This document shows, one piece after another, positions 5,993-14,369 of a stretch of 27,340 nt of DNA. This DNA is from JAQGHR01 sp031411935 (GTDB lineage Bacteria > Planctomycetota > Planctomycetia > Isosphaerales > Isosphaeraceae): contig JANOBY010000675.1 of NCBI GenBank assembly GCA_031411935.1, positions 1 through 27,340 on the forward strand, in the 5' to 3' direction. How positions within the stretch are numbered: position 1 is the stretch's first letter; every line of letters starts with the position of its first letter. The notes beneath the pieces are model-generated. The model had not been told where the DNA came from. It saw nothing but the letters and a program-made list of their open reading frames with translations, and did not search any database. The position numbers and the translations under genes are program-made.

Positions 5993-8680
5993 TCAGCCTC
6001 CGGTCACGGCCATGATCTTTTCGAGCGTGGCCTCGCTGGGCTCCTTCGTGGTCTTGCACTTGGGATAGCCCGAGCAGCCCAGGAAGAAGCCGCGTTTGCC
6101 CTTGCGGACGGTCATCGACGAGCCGCAATTGTCGCAGGTTTCCGGCACCTCGATGGTCTTCAGGTCGGTCCCAGAGGCCGCCGCCGGGGCGAGCGCGGCC
6201 TCGCCGAGCTTTTCTTTGAGGTCGTCGGGGATGGGCGCCGTGCTGCGACACTTGGGGTAGGCGAGGCAACCGAGGAACGCCCCACGCCGCCCCTGCTTGA
6301 TGCCCATCGGCCCGCCGCACTTCTCGCATTTCACGTCCACGGTGACCTGCTCGACCGGCTTGCCCGAGTCGTCCACGGGCATGGTCGTGCGGCATTTGGG
6401 GTAGCCCGTGCAGCCGAGGAACGCGCCCCGGGCGCCCTGCCTCAGGGCCATGGGCTTGCCGCACTTGGGGCAGGCGTGCTCGGTCTCGATCACCGAGGGC
6501 ACCGGGTTGCCCTGCGGGTCAATATTGAACGACTCCTTGCAGCCGGGGTAGCCCGAGCAGGACATGAACTGCCCGCGCTTGCCTTCGCGGATCATGAGCG
6601 GCTTGCCGCACTTCGGGCACATGTGCTCGGACTCGACCGCCTCGACGCGGGCGCTTCCGTCGCGAGGGCGGGTCGCCTTGCACTCGGGGTACTTGGAGCA
6701 GGAGAGGAACGGCTCGCCCTTGCTGTACTTCACGTACATGGGGGATCCGCACTTGTGGCAGACCTCGTCGGAGAGGATCTGCACGCGCTGCATCTGGGTC
6801 TCGGCGAGCGTGAGCGACTCCTGGAACGGACCGTAGAACTCGTCGAGCACCTGGACCATGTCCATGCGGGCCTCGGCGATCTCGTCGAGCTCGTCCTCCA
6901 TGTGCGCGGTGAACTTCAGGTCGAGGATCTTGGGGAAATGCTCGACGAGCAGGTCCGTGACGACCACGCCCAGCTCGGTCGCGAAGAACCGGCGTTCCTT
7001 CTGCTCCACGTACTTGCGGTCCTGGATCGTCTGGATGATCGGGGCGTACGTGGACGGGCGGCCGATGTTCTCTTTTTCCAGAGCCTTGACCAGCGTGGCC
7101 TCGGTGAACCGGGGGGGCGGCTGGGTGAAGTGCTGCGTGGGATTCAACTCGATCAGGTCGAGCTTCTGCCCCACGGTGAGCGGCGGCAGGAGCGCGTCTT
7201 CCTGCTTGCCTCCCGGCGGGAGGGCCCGTCGATAGCCGTCGAAGCGGAGGATCTTGCCCTGTGTCTTGAAGAGGCCCTCGCCCGCCGTGACCTCGACATT
7301 CGTGACCTCGAACCGCGCCGGGACCATCTGGCTGGCCACGAACCGGCGGTAGATGAGCTGATAGAGCTTGAACTGGTCCGGGGTGAGCCGCGTGCGGATG
7401 GCCTCCGGGGCGAGAGCGAGGTCGGTGGGGCGGATGGCCTCGTGGGCCTCCTGGGCCTGCTTGCCCGCCGCGTACTTGTTGGGCTTGGCGGGGAGGTACC
7501 TGTCGCCGTATTCGCGGGCGATCTGCTCTCTCACGCCGGTGATCGACTCGTCCGACACGCGCAAACTATCGGTACGCATGTAGGTGATGAGTCCCGAGGG
7601 GCCGTCGCCCCCCACGTCCACGCCTTCGTAAAGCTCCTGCGCGATCTTCATGGTCCGCTTGCCCGAGAACCTCAGGCGAATCGCGCCCTGCTGCTGGAGC
7701 GTACTCGTCTTGAACGGGGCGTCGGGCTTGTCCAGCTTCTCGACGGTTTCGAGCTTGGAGACGAGATAGTCGGTCGAGGCCAGGGCATCGCGGATCGATC
7801 GGGCCGTGGTCTCGTCCTTCGCGGCGAACTTCTCGCCCTTCCAGTCGGCGAGCTCGGCCTGGAAGCGATCCGTCTCGTCGGTCGATTGCGCCGGGGCGAG
7901 CGAGGCCGTGATCCGCCAGTATTCCTCGGAGATGAAGGCCTTGATCTCCTTCTCGCGGTCGGCGATCAGCCGGGTGGCCACCGACTGCACGCGGCCCGCG
8001 GAGAGCCCGAACGAGACCTTCTTCCAGAGCAAGGGGCTGACCTGGTAGCCCACGAACCGGTCGAGGAATCGGCGCGCCTGCTGGGCGTTGACCTTGTCGA
8101 TGTCGATCGGCCCCACGTGATCGAACGCGGCGCGGACGGCCTTCTCGGTGATCTCGAAGAACTTCACGCGGCGGACCCGCTCGTCGGGCAGGTCGAGCGC
8201 GGTCTGAAGGTGCCAGGCGATGGCCTCGCCTTCGCGGTCGGGGTCGGTCGCGAGGTAGACCATGTCGCAGCGGGCGGCGATGTCCTTGAGCTCGGTGATC
8301 GTCTTCTTCTTGTCGTCCATGATCACGTACGTGGGGCGGTAGCCGTGGGCCACGTCGATGCCCAGGTTCTTGCCCTTGCTCGGCAGGTCGCGGACGTGGC
8401 CCATGCTGGCCTTGACGATGAACTTGGATCCGAGAAACTTGTTGATCGACTTGGCCTTCTTGGGGCTCTCGACGATCACCAGGGCCTTGCCCGAGCCCGA
8501 GGGCATCTCGGCGCGTGAGGTCGCGGCGGGCGTCTTCTTCGCCTTGGGGGTGGCCGCGGCCTTCGCCTTGCTCTTGGCGGTCGCGGACTTCGGCTTGGCC
8601 TTGGCCTTGGGCTTGGCCACGGCCTTCGTAACTCCATCGGGTGCAGGCGTCTCCGACGGCTTGGCGGTCTTGCGGGCCAC
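5993..8680 (-). CDS. topA: DNA topoisomerase I (type IA) with five C-terminal zinc ribbons
   Basis: This cytosolic enzyme relaxes negative supercoils through a transient 5'-phosphotyrosine. The 895-residue product starts with a Lys/Ala/Pro-rich tail (residues 1-62), then the Toprim domain with VIVESPKKAKSI at 68-79 and the metal-binding DPDREGE at 146-152. The catalytic Tyr367 lies in GLITYMRTDS, with Arg369 beside it. From about residue 638 to 890 there are five C4 zinc ribbons in a row, opening with CHKC, CPKC, CPKC, CEKC and CDNC, each closed by a second Cys pair of the CSKYPEC or CSGYPGC type; E. coli TopA has three. The start is a GTG at 8680 with a weak ribosome site. A promoter candidate lies at 8801-8830. 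The glutaredoxin-like gene follows on the same strand. Confidence 0.96.
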   Translation of the reverse strand: MARKTAKPSETPAPDGVTKAVAKPKAKAKPKSATAKSKAKAAATPKAKKTPAATSRAEMPSGSGKALVIVESPKKAKSINKFLGSKFIVKASMGHVRDLPSKGKNLGIDVAHGYRPTYVIMDDKKKTITELKDIAARCDMVYLATDPDREGEAIAWHLQTALDLPDERVRRVKFFEITEKAVRAAFDHVGPIDIDKVNAQQARRFLDRFVGYQVSPLLWKKVSFGLSAGRVQSVATRLIADREKEIKAFISEEYWRITASLAPAQSTDETDRFQAELADWKGEKFAAKDETTARSIRDALASTDYLVSKLETVEKLDKPDAPFKTSTLQQQGAIRLRFSGKRTMKIAQELYEGVDVGGDGPSGLITYMRTDSLRVSDESITGVREQIAREYGDRYLPAKPNKYAAGKQAQEAHEAIRPTDLALAPEAIRTRLTPDQFKLYQLIYRRFVASQMVPARFEVTNVEVTAGEGLFKTQGKILRFDGYRRALPPGGKQEDALLPPLTVGQKLDLIELNPTQHFTQPPPRFTEATLVKALEKENIGRPSTYAPIIQTIQDRKYVEQKERRFFATELGVVVTDLLVEHFPKILDLKFTAHMEDELDEIAEARMDMVQVLDEFYGPFQESLTLAETQMQRVQILSDEVCHKCGSPMYVKYSKGEPFLSCSKYPECKATRPRDGSARVEAVESEHMCPKCGKPLMIREGKRGQFMSCSGYPGCKESFNIDPQGNPVPSVIETEHACPKCGKPMALRQGARGAFLGCTGYPKCRTTMPVDDSGKPVEQVTVDVKCEKCGGPMGIKQGRRGAFLGCLAYPKCRSTAPIPDDLKEKLGEAALAPAAASGTDLKTIEVPETCDNCGSSMTVRKGKRGFFLGCSGYPKCKTTKEPSEATLEKIMAVTGG

Positions 8681-8800
8681 GAGATTAACTTTCGTTGAAG
8701 AGGCCCGGGACGGTCGATCCCCGGTGCGACTCCTGATTGCCTTCGGTGCGAATCCTGGTACACTGCGGAGCGACGATCCGTTGTCGGATGGCCGCGCCTT

Positions 8801-8830
8801 TCAATAAGCTAGCGTATCCGGTCGTGTCAA
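8801..8830 (-). promoter_or_regulatory. Candidate sigma-70-type promoter for topA
   Basis: On the minus strand TTGACA (8830-8825) is followed after 18 nt by TATTGA (8806-8801). The -35 is perfect but the -10 matches at only three positions. It would give a leader of about 115 nt before the GTG of topA. Confidence 0.4.
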
Positions 8831-8842
8831 GGGGGCCACGCT

Positions 8843-8870
8843 CGGGGCCTATGGCCCCGGGTTTTTGTTT
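8843..8870 (+). terminator. Orphan terminator-like hairpin upstream of the SurA/PpiD-N-like gene
   Basis: CGGGGCC and GGCCCCG form a perfect 7-bp stem with a three-base TAT loop, followed by GGTTTTTGTTTT, which is an intrinsic-terminator layout for plus-strand transcription. No plus-strand gene precedes it, since topA runs the other way. It could end a short leader RNA of the downstream gene, block antisense transcription from topA, or bound a small RNA. The rest of 8681-8999 shows only the topA promoter candidate. Confidence 0.5.
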
Positions 8871-8999
8871 TCTGTCGTAGGGTCGGCCAATTCACCCGGC
8901 GGCATGCCAAGACTAGGATGAGGACGGAGCCCAGGAGTTCCGCATCTCGTTTTCTCCGTCGGCTCGCCAGGGACGTTGCCACTCGAATCGGGGTCATCC

Positions 9000-10907
9000 A
9001 TGCCGTTCTCGGTCTTTCGGAAGCATCAGCGCAAGATGCTCGCCATCTTCGCCATCCTCGCCATGTTCAGCTTCGTGCTCAGCGATTCGCTCCCCTCGTG
9101 GATCGGAGGCTCAGGCTCCTCGGGCTCCGGCAAGGACCCGGTGATCGCGAAGCTCAAGTGGAAGACCCTGCACGCCAGCGACCTGGAGCCCATGCGGGTT
9201 CAGCGCGGACGGGCGAACTACTTCGTCTTCCAGGCGCTCCAGCAGATCGCCGGTCCGAACCCGCAGTTCGCCCAGGTCTTCGGCGGGACGAGCACCCGCG
9301 AGCTGGTTGACGCGATCATCCTGGAGCACGAGGCCGACCGCCTGGGCCTGCCCGCCACGCCCGAGATCGCCAACAAGTGGCTACGCCAGCAGACGAGGGA
9401 CTCGCTCAACGCGCGCTTCTTCGAGGACATCTATCGTCGTTCGTCGCTGCCCAGCCAGGTCACCGACGTGCAGCTCCTGACCGAGATCGCCAACCAGATC
9501 CGGATCGGCGACGTGCGTCGCCTGCCCGACACGGCCGAGGTGACCCCTCTGGACGTGTTCCAGGCCTATCGCGACCAGAACGAGAAGGTCTCCGTCTTCG
9601 CGGTCCCGGTCCGCGTGGACGAGTTCGTGGCAAAAGTCCCGGAGCCCTCGGATGCCGAGATCGCGTCGCTGTTCGACCAGGGGAAGAACCGCCTGCCGAA
9701 CTCGTCGAGCCCGGAGCCGGGGTTCCTGATCCCCCAGAAGGTCCGTTTCGAGACGATCTCGGCCGACGTGAATAGCCTCGCCGAAAAGCTTCAGCCGAAG
9801 TTGACGGACGAGGAACTTCGAGCCGCCTACGACGCCCGGCCCGACGAGTTTCCCGCCCCTCCCGGCGAGCTCCCGCTGTCCATCTTCGCGGGCGAGCCCA
9901 ACCTGACGAAGCACGACGCCTTCCCCGAAGTGAAGGAACGCGTGGCCTCGGTCGTGGCGCTGGAGAAGGCCCGCGAGGAGATCGGCAACAAGCTCTACAC
10001 GATCAAGAACGACGTCATGCGGGCCTTCGAGGACCAGTTCTACGCCGACGAGGCCGAGGGCAAGAAGGCGGACGACTCGGCCGCCCGGCCCAAGCCCGGC
10101 GACCTCCTGAAGACCACGGCGGCGAAGGAGAATCTGACCTACGAGTCCGGCAAGCTCGTCCCCTCGACCGATCCCGATGGGCTCGGCGCGATCAAGGAAG
10201 CCCGCCTGGGCACCACGCCTTCCAATGACCAGCCCTTGTTCTCCGTCCTGGCATTCTCGCCGAAAACGAGGCTTTACGACCCCCTGGAGCTGACCGACCG
10301 TGACGAGCGCCGCTACCTGACCTGGAAGGTCGAGAGCGAGCCCTCGCGCGTGCCCACGCTCGCCGAGGTCAAAGCCGACGTGGTGAAGGCCTGGAAGCTG
10401 GCCAAGGCCCGCCCCCTGGCCGAAGCCGAGGCGAAGCGGATCGCCGACGCCGCCGCCAAGGATTCGGGCGGCGAGAAGATCCGCGCCGCGGCCGGTAACC
10501 GCACCGTGATCATCACGGACCCCCGTGCCCGGTTCACCCCCGCGTTGATGAGCGGAGCAGGGGCCTTCGGTACGCCCAGGGCGACCGAGATCCCCGAGCT
10601 CGCGCTGGCCGGCGAAAAGCTCCGCGAGGCCATGTACTCGCTCCAGCCCACGACCGCGGCCGTCGCCGCCAACTCGCCCGAGGACGTGTACTACGCCCTG
10701 ACCCTCAGGGAGCGCGACAAGACCGAGGTCGCCAGCCTGTACGAGTTCGGACTCGGGCGATTCATGCTCGACGAGGTTCGCCAGGAGGCCGCGATCGAGA
10801 GGATGCGCGACTGGATGAATACCCTCCGCGCCCGCGCCGGGCTCCCACCGGACTGGGCCCCCGAAATCGATGAACAGCAGGAAAACGAGGACGTTGCGTC
10901 TCGCTGA
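9000..10907 (+). CDS. Membrane-anchored SurA/PpiD N-terminal-domain-like protein
   Basis: The 635-residue product begins MPFSVFRKHQRKMLAIFAI, a short basic cytosolic tip followed by one transmembrane segment at about residues 12-28, then a large, mostly helical and charged exported part. This layout and the MPFSVFRKxxR start resemble the PpiD/SurA-N group of periplasmic folding factors. The N-terminal third, with repeated E/D-rich helices and a VTDVQLLTEIANQIRIGDVR stretch, fits the chaperone domain. I do not see the parvulin signature (an F-x-x-A-A block with a downstream G-G-x-L-G pattern), so peptidyl-prolyl isomerase activity is doubtful. The ATG at 9000 is preferred over an upstream TTG (8976) because the membrane anchor starts there. 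The gene is single and closed by a strong terminator at 10946-10994. Confidence 0.8.
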   Translation: MPFSVFRKHQRKMLAIFAILAMFSFVLSDSLPSWIGGSGSSGSGKDPVIAKLKWKTLHASDLEPMRVQRGRANYFVFQALQQIAGPNPQFAQVFGGTSTRELVDAIILEHEADRLGLPATPEIANKWLRQQTRDSLNARFFEDIYRRSSLPSQVTDVQLLTEIANQIRIGDVRRLPDTAEVTPLDVFQAYRDQNEKVSVFAVPVRVDEFVAKVPEPSDAEIASLFDQGKNRLPNSSSPEPGFLIPQKVRFETISADVNSLAEKLQPKLTDEELRAAYDARPDEFPAPPGELPLSIFAGEPNLTKHDAFPEVKERVASVVALEKAREEIGNKLYTIKNDVMRAFEDQFYADEAEGKKADDSAARPKPGDLLKTTAAKENLTYESGKLVPSTDPDGLGAIKEARLGTTPSNDQPLFSVLAFSPKTRLYDPLELTDRDERRYLTWKVESEPSRVPTLAEVKADVVKAWKLAKARPLAEAEAKRIADAAAKDSGGEKIRAAAGNRTVIITDPRARFTPALMSGAGAFGTPRATEIPELALAGEKLREAMYSLQPTTAAVAANSPEDVYYALTLRERDKTEVASLYEFGLGRFMLDEVRQEAAIERMRDWMNTLRARAGLPPDWAPEIDEQQENEDVASR

Positions 10908-10945
10908 CGCAACCCTCGAACTTGCGAAATCGGATCTCCATCTCG

Positions 10946-10994
10946 TGAGGCGGTTGCGATGTCCCCAGGACGTCGCGACCGCCTCAATTTTTTT
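10946..10994 (+). terminator. Strong intrinsic terminator
   Basis: A 14-bp stem (10946-10959 with 10973-10986, one G-U wobble) closes a 13-nt loop and is followed by seven T residues at 10988-10994. It lies about 40 nt after the stop codon of the SurA/PpiD-N-like gene. It isolates that gene from the sigma factor-kinase operon. Confidence 0.92.
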
Positions 10995-11061
10995 GTGTGC
11001 CAGGGTCGCAGTAGGGGATTGAGGTCGTGCGGGATGAATCGCGGGCGGTTGTTCTGCGTCC

Positions 11062-11165
11062 ATCTCTCAAGATTTCCTGTCGCCCGACGAACATACGACG
11101 GCTCGGATTCCAGCCGGCCTGGCGTTGAGAGATCCGCGGACTTCCGACTTCGGGGCGGGTCTCTC
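11062..11165 (+). other. Leader region of the sigma-kinase operon with two competing stems
   Basis: ATCTCTCAA (11062-11070) pairs perfectly with TTGAGAGAT (11125-11133). The same bases also form the 5' arm of an 11-bp stem, GAGAGATCCGC (11127-11137) with GCGGGTCTCTC (11155-11165), which has one G-U pair. The two structures exclude each other. No T-run follows the second stem, so if this is regulatory it would act on translation or RNA stability rather than as a simple attenuator. Apart from this and the terminator I see nothing in 10908-11262. Confidence 0.3.
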
Positions 11166-11262
11166 CGTTGCTCCTTTCCGACGATCGACCCTCGACGGCC
11201 GCCTCCCCAAAAAACCACCGGCCACACCGGCGCGATTGGCTGGGGATCGTGACCTTGGTCTC

Positions 11263-11889
11263 ATGAGTCCATTCATGAACCCCGATCTCCAGATCGATCC
11301 CGAAGCCTTGCTCGCCGCGGCCAAAGCCGGCTCGGGCGATGCCCTCGGGGTGCTCCTCGACCGATATCGGAACTACCTCCTGCTCCTCGCCCGGCTCCGC
11401 ATGGGCAAGCTTCGCGGAAAGCTCGATGTCGATGATCTTCTGCAAGAAGTTTGCATGGAGGCGCATCGCGAATTCGCCCGGTTCCGGGGCAGCACCGAGA
11501 GGGAATTCCTGGCCTGGATCCGTCAGATCCTTTCCGCGATTTTTTTGAACCAGGTGAGGCACTACTACGGGACACAGAGGCGCGACCCGAGGCGGGAGCG
11601 GAGGATCTCGGAGATGTGGGAGCGGTCGTCGCACGCGCTGGAGGAGGGACTCATCGCACCGTTGACCTCCCCCAGCCAGCGGGCCGTCCGTCATGAGCAT
11701 TCCGTGATCCTGGCCGACGCCCTGGGGGCCTTGCCCGACCACTCACGCGAGGTGATCATCTTGCGTCATCTGGAAGGCCTCTCGTTCCCCGAAGTGGCCG
11801 AGCGGATGGGACGCACCGAGGACAGCGTGAAAAATCTCTGGGCCCGGGCCCTCGCTCGATTGCGGCGAACCCTGGAGGATCTGCGATGA
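11263..11889 (+). CDS. ECF-type RNA polymerase sigma factor coupled to a Ser/Thr kinase
   Basis: The 208-residue product is a two-domain extracytoplasmic-function sigma factor. Region 2 spans about residues 25-100, with the core-binding and -10-recognition segment DVDDLLQEVCMEAHREFARFRG at 55-76 (shown here as a landmark only). Region 4 spans about 150-205, with LPDHSREVIILRHLEGLSF and the DNA-binding helix VAERMGRTEDSVKNLWARA. There is no extra C-terminal domain. Start choice is uncertain because neither ATG (11263 or 11275) has a strong ribosome site. Its stop codon overlaps the kinase start by 4 nt (ATGA), so the two are translationally coupled. In planctomycetes such ECF-kinase pairs are common, and the kinase is thought to control the sigma factor in place of a classical anti-sigma factor; here that is inference from context. 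Confidence 0.9.
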   Translation: MSPFMNPDLQIDPEALLAAAKAGSGDALGVLLDRYRNYLLLLARLRMGKLRGKLDVDDLLQEVCMEAHREFARFRGSTEREFLAWIRQILSAIFLNQVRHYYGTQRRDPRRERRISEMWERSSHALEEGLIAPLTSPSQRAVRHEHSVILADALGALPDHSREVIILRHLEGLSFPEVAERMGRTEDSVKNLWARALARLRRTLEDLR

Positions 11890-14342
11890 AGGCAAGAACG
11901 CCGGGCCGGGTCGCCCAGGCCCCCCAGGTTCAGAGCCCCGTCTCCGCCCATACCGAGGGAGGAGACGACCCTCGCCTCGCGGAGGCCCTGGACGAGTACC
12001 TCGCCGATCTTCGCTGCGGGCTGAAGCCCGCGCGCTCCGAATTCCTCTCGCGCTATCCCGACATCGCCGACGCGCTCTCGGAGTGCCTCGATGGCCTCGA
12101 TTTCCTCGAGAGCGCCGGCCTGAACCTCGCGCCCGACCCGTCCGAGCTGCCTGTCGAGGAGGCCCTGGAGCCGGACACGCGACTGGGCGACTACCGCATC
12201 ATTCGGGAGGTCGGCCGCGGGGGCATGGGCGTGGTCTACGAGGCCGAGCAGATTTCTCTCAACCGTCGCGTGGCGCTGAAGGTGCTCCCCTTCTCGGCGG
12301 CCATCGATCCGAAGCAGAAGCAGCGATTCCGCGTGGAGTCGCAGGCGGCGGCGCACCTCCACCACCCGCACATCGTGCCGATCTTCGCCGTGGGGCAGCA
12401 CCAGGGGGTCCCCTTCTATGCCATGCAGTTCATCCAGGGACAGACCCTGGCCGCGATGATCGAGGACGTCCGCCGATCGGGCCTGTCCAGGAAGCCTCAC
12501 GGGATCCTGCGGTCTCACGGGACGCCGGTCGAGGGGGACGACCTCGTCCCTCCGACCGAGAGCCTGGCCCCTTCTCCCTCCAGCATCGGCGGGAACGGCC
12601 CGAGCGAAGGGACCGCGCGTCGGCGAGGGCTGGCTTACCATCGCGCGGTGGCCCGTCTGGGGATCGAGGCCGCCGAGGCCCTGGAGCATGCCCACGGCCT
12701 TGGCGTGCTCCATCGCGACATCAAGCCCGCGAACCTCCTCATCGACGTGGACCGCAAGCTCTGGGTCACGGATTTCGGCCTCGCCCGATTTCGGGACGAT
12801 CCGGGCCTGACCTGCACCGGCGACCTCCTCGGCACCCTGCGCTACATGAGCCCCGAGCAGGTCCACGCCCGGCGAGGGATCGTGGACCAGCGCGCCGACG
12901 TGTATGCCCTCGGGGCGACCCTCTTCGAGGCCGTGACCTTGCGCCCGGCCTTCGGCGGTCGTGACCGGCAGGAGCTCCTGAACCGGATCCTCCTGGAAGA
13001 GCCGATTGCGCCTCGCAAGATCGACCCGACCATCCCGCGAGACCTCGAGACCATCCTCTTGAAGGCCATGGCCAAGGAGCCATCCCGGCGCTATACGACC
13101 GCCCAGGACATGGCCGACGACCTCCGCAACTTCCTGGAGGACAAGCCCATCCAGGCCAGGCGGCCCACGATCTTCGACTGGGCGTCTCGTAGCATCCGGA
13201 GGCACCGCGCGGTCGTGGCCACCGCGGCTTCGGTCCTGATCGTGGCGGCGGTCGTGGCGTCCTTGCTCGTCCTGTCCGAGCAGCGCAAGAACTGGGAGTA
13301 CTTCGTCAAGACGAACCAGGGCGTGGACGTGGCCCTGAAGGCCTCGGACGCCGTCACGATGAGGGCCATGGCCACGGTCACGAACCTCCGCGGGGGGGAG
13401 GTGAAGGAGGAGGACAAGCAGTTCTTCCAGACCGCCATGAGCTTCTATCAGAACCTCTGCGTGCTCCTGCAGGGCGAGACCGACCCTCGTCGGCGCGAGA
13501 CCCTGGCCAAGGCCCATTTCGGGCTGGGATTGACCAAGAAGATCCTCAGGCTGAGCGGGTCGGAGGAGGATTTCCTGGCGTCCATCCAGGCCTATGAAAA
13601 TCTGCTCAAGAGCAGCATCGGGCAGGAGGAGACCAGGTCGGGGCTTTGCAGCTCGCTGTACTATCTCGCGGTCCTATACGCGGCGCAGAACCAGATGCCT
13701 CTCGCCGATCGCGTGTACGAGCGACTGGTCCAGGTCCAGCGCGAGTTGCTCCAGGACGCCCCCGAGAACTCGCATTATCGCGATGGCCTGGCGGCCAACA
13801 TGAGCGTGTGGGCCATGATCCGGGCCGAGCTCGGGCAGGGCGACGAGGCCGATCGCACCCTGGTCGAGGCCGTGGGGCTCTGCCCCAACTCGGCCAAGGC
13901 CCTGAACAACCTCGCCTGGCTGCTCGTGAGCGACCCCCGCCGCTCGCCGCACGATCCCGCGCGTGCCGAGAAGTACGCACGTCGCGCCGTCGAACTCGAC
14001 CCGAGCGACTGGCGGCTCTGGAACACGCTGAGCCTCACGCTCGCCCGCGTCGGGAATCTGAAGGAGGCGCGCGAGACCACCCTCAGGTCGATCGAGGTGC
14101 GCCACGCGGAGACGGCCGACGACTGGCTCATCCTGGCCATGGTGTCCCTGAAGGACGGCGATCGGGCCCAGGCGGAACGCTACTCGCGCAAGGCGAACGC
14201 CTGGATGCGGGAAAACCGGAGCAATGCCGACCTACAGCGCCTCCGCGATGAGGTGCTCGACCTCCTCGAAACCCCAACTCACCGGAATCTCGCTCCCCGG
14301 TCGGTGCCCAATCAGGCCCGGCCGTTTTGCGTGGATCAATGA
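11886..14342 (+). CDS. Transmembrane Ser/Thr protein kinase with extracytoplasmic TPR-like region
   Basis: The 818-residue product has four parts. Residues 27-78 form a short helical module (LDEYLADLRCGLKPARSEFL, then a DALSECLDGLDFL stretch) that I recognise as recurrent in planctomycete kinases. Residues 103-420 are a Hanks-type kinase domain with GRGGMG at 110-115, Lys132, HRDIKPAN at 277-284, DFG at 296-298 and MSPEQ in place of APE at 321-325; an insert of about 50 residues (197-248) lies before the catalytic loop. One transmembrane segment spans about 442-463. The rest, 465-800, is helical and TPR-like, with clear repeats around 650-770 (AKALNNLAWLL, ARRAVELDPSDW). All catalytic residues are present. 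The 4-nt overlap with the sigma-factor gene implies a joint signalling unit, presumably with the TPR part outside the membrane sensing a partner. Confidence 0.93.
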   Translation: MKARTPGRVAQAPQVQSPVSAHTEGGDDPRLAEALDEYLADLRCGLKPARSEFLSRYPDIADALSECLDGLDFLESAGLNLAPDPSELPVEEALEPDTRLGDYRIIREVGRGGMGVVYEAEQISLNRRVALKVLPFSAAIDPKQKQRFRVESQAAAHLHHPHIVPIFAVGQHQGVPFYAMQFIQGQTLAAMIEDVRRSGLSRKPHGILRSHGTPVEGDDLVPPTESLAPSPSSIGGNGPSEGTARRRGLAYHRAVARLGIEAAEALEHAHGLGVLHRDIKPANLLIDVDRKLWVTDFGLARFRDDPGLTCTGDLLGTLRYMSPEQVHARRGIVDQRADVYALGATLFEAVTLRPAFGGRDRQELLNRILLEEPIAPRKIDPTIPRDLETILLKAMAKEPSRRYTTAQDMADDLRNFLEDKPIQARRPTIFDWASRSIRRHRAVVATAASVLIVAAVVASLLVLSEQRKNWEYFVKTNQGVDVALKASDAVTMRAMATVTNLRGGEVKEEDKQFFQTAMSFYQNLCVLLQGETDPRRRETLAKAHFGLGLTKKILRLSGSEEDFLASIQAYENLLKSSIGQEETRSGLCSSLYYLAVLYAAQNQMPLADRVYERLVQVQRELLQDAPENSHYRDGLAANMSVWAMIRAELGQGDEADRTLVEAVGLCPNSAKALNNLAWLLVSDPRRSPHDPARAEKYARRAVELDPSDWRLWNTLSLTLARVGNLKEARETTLRSIEVRHAETADDWLILAMVSLKDGDRAQAERYSRKANAWMRENRSNADLQRLRDEVLDLLETPTHRNLAPRSVPNQARPFCVDQ

Positions 14343-14369
14343 CAGCCTGACGTATCCCGTGATCGACGA

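Noticed and set aside
5933..8518. Long open frame of 861 codons on the plus strand opposite topA
   Set aside because: It is the antisense shadow of topA: high GC with strong third-position bias keeps this frame open. It has no family motif, and the opposite strand encodes an unmistakable topoisomerase.
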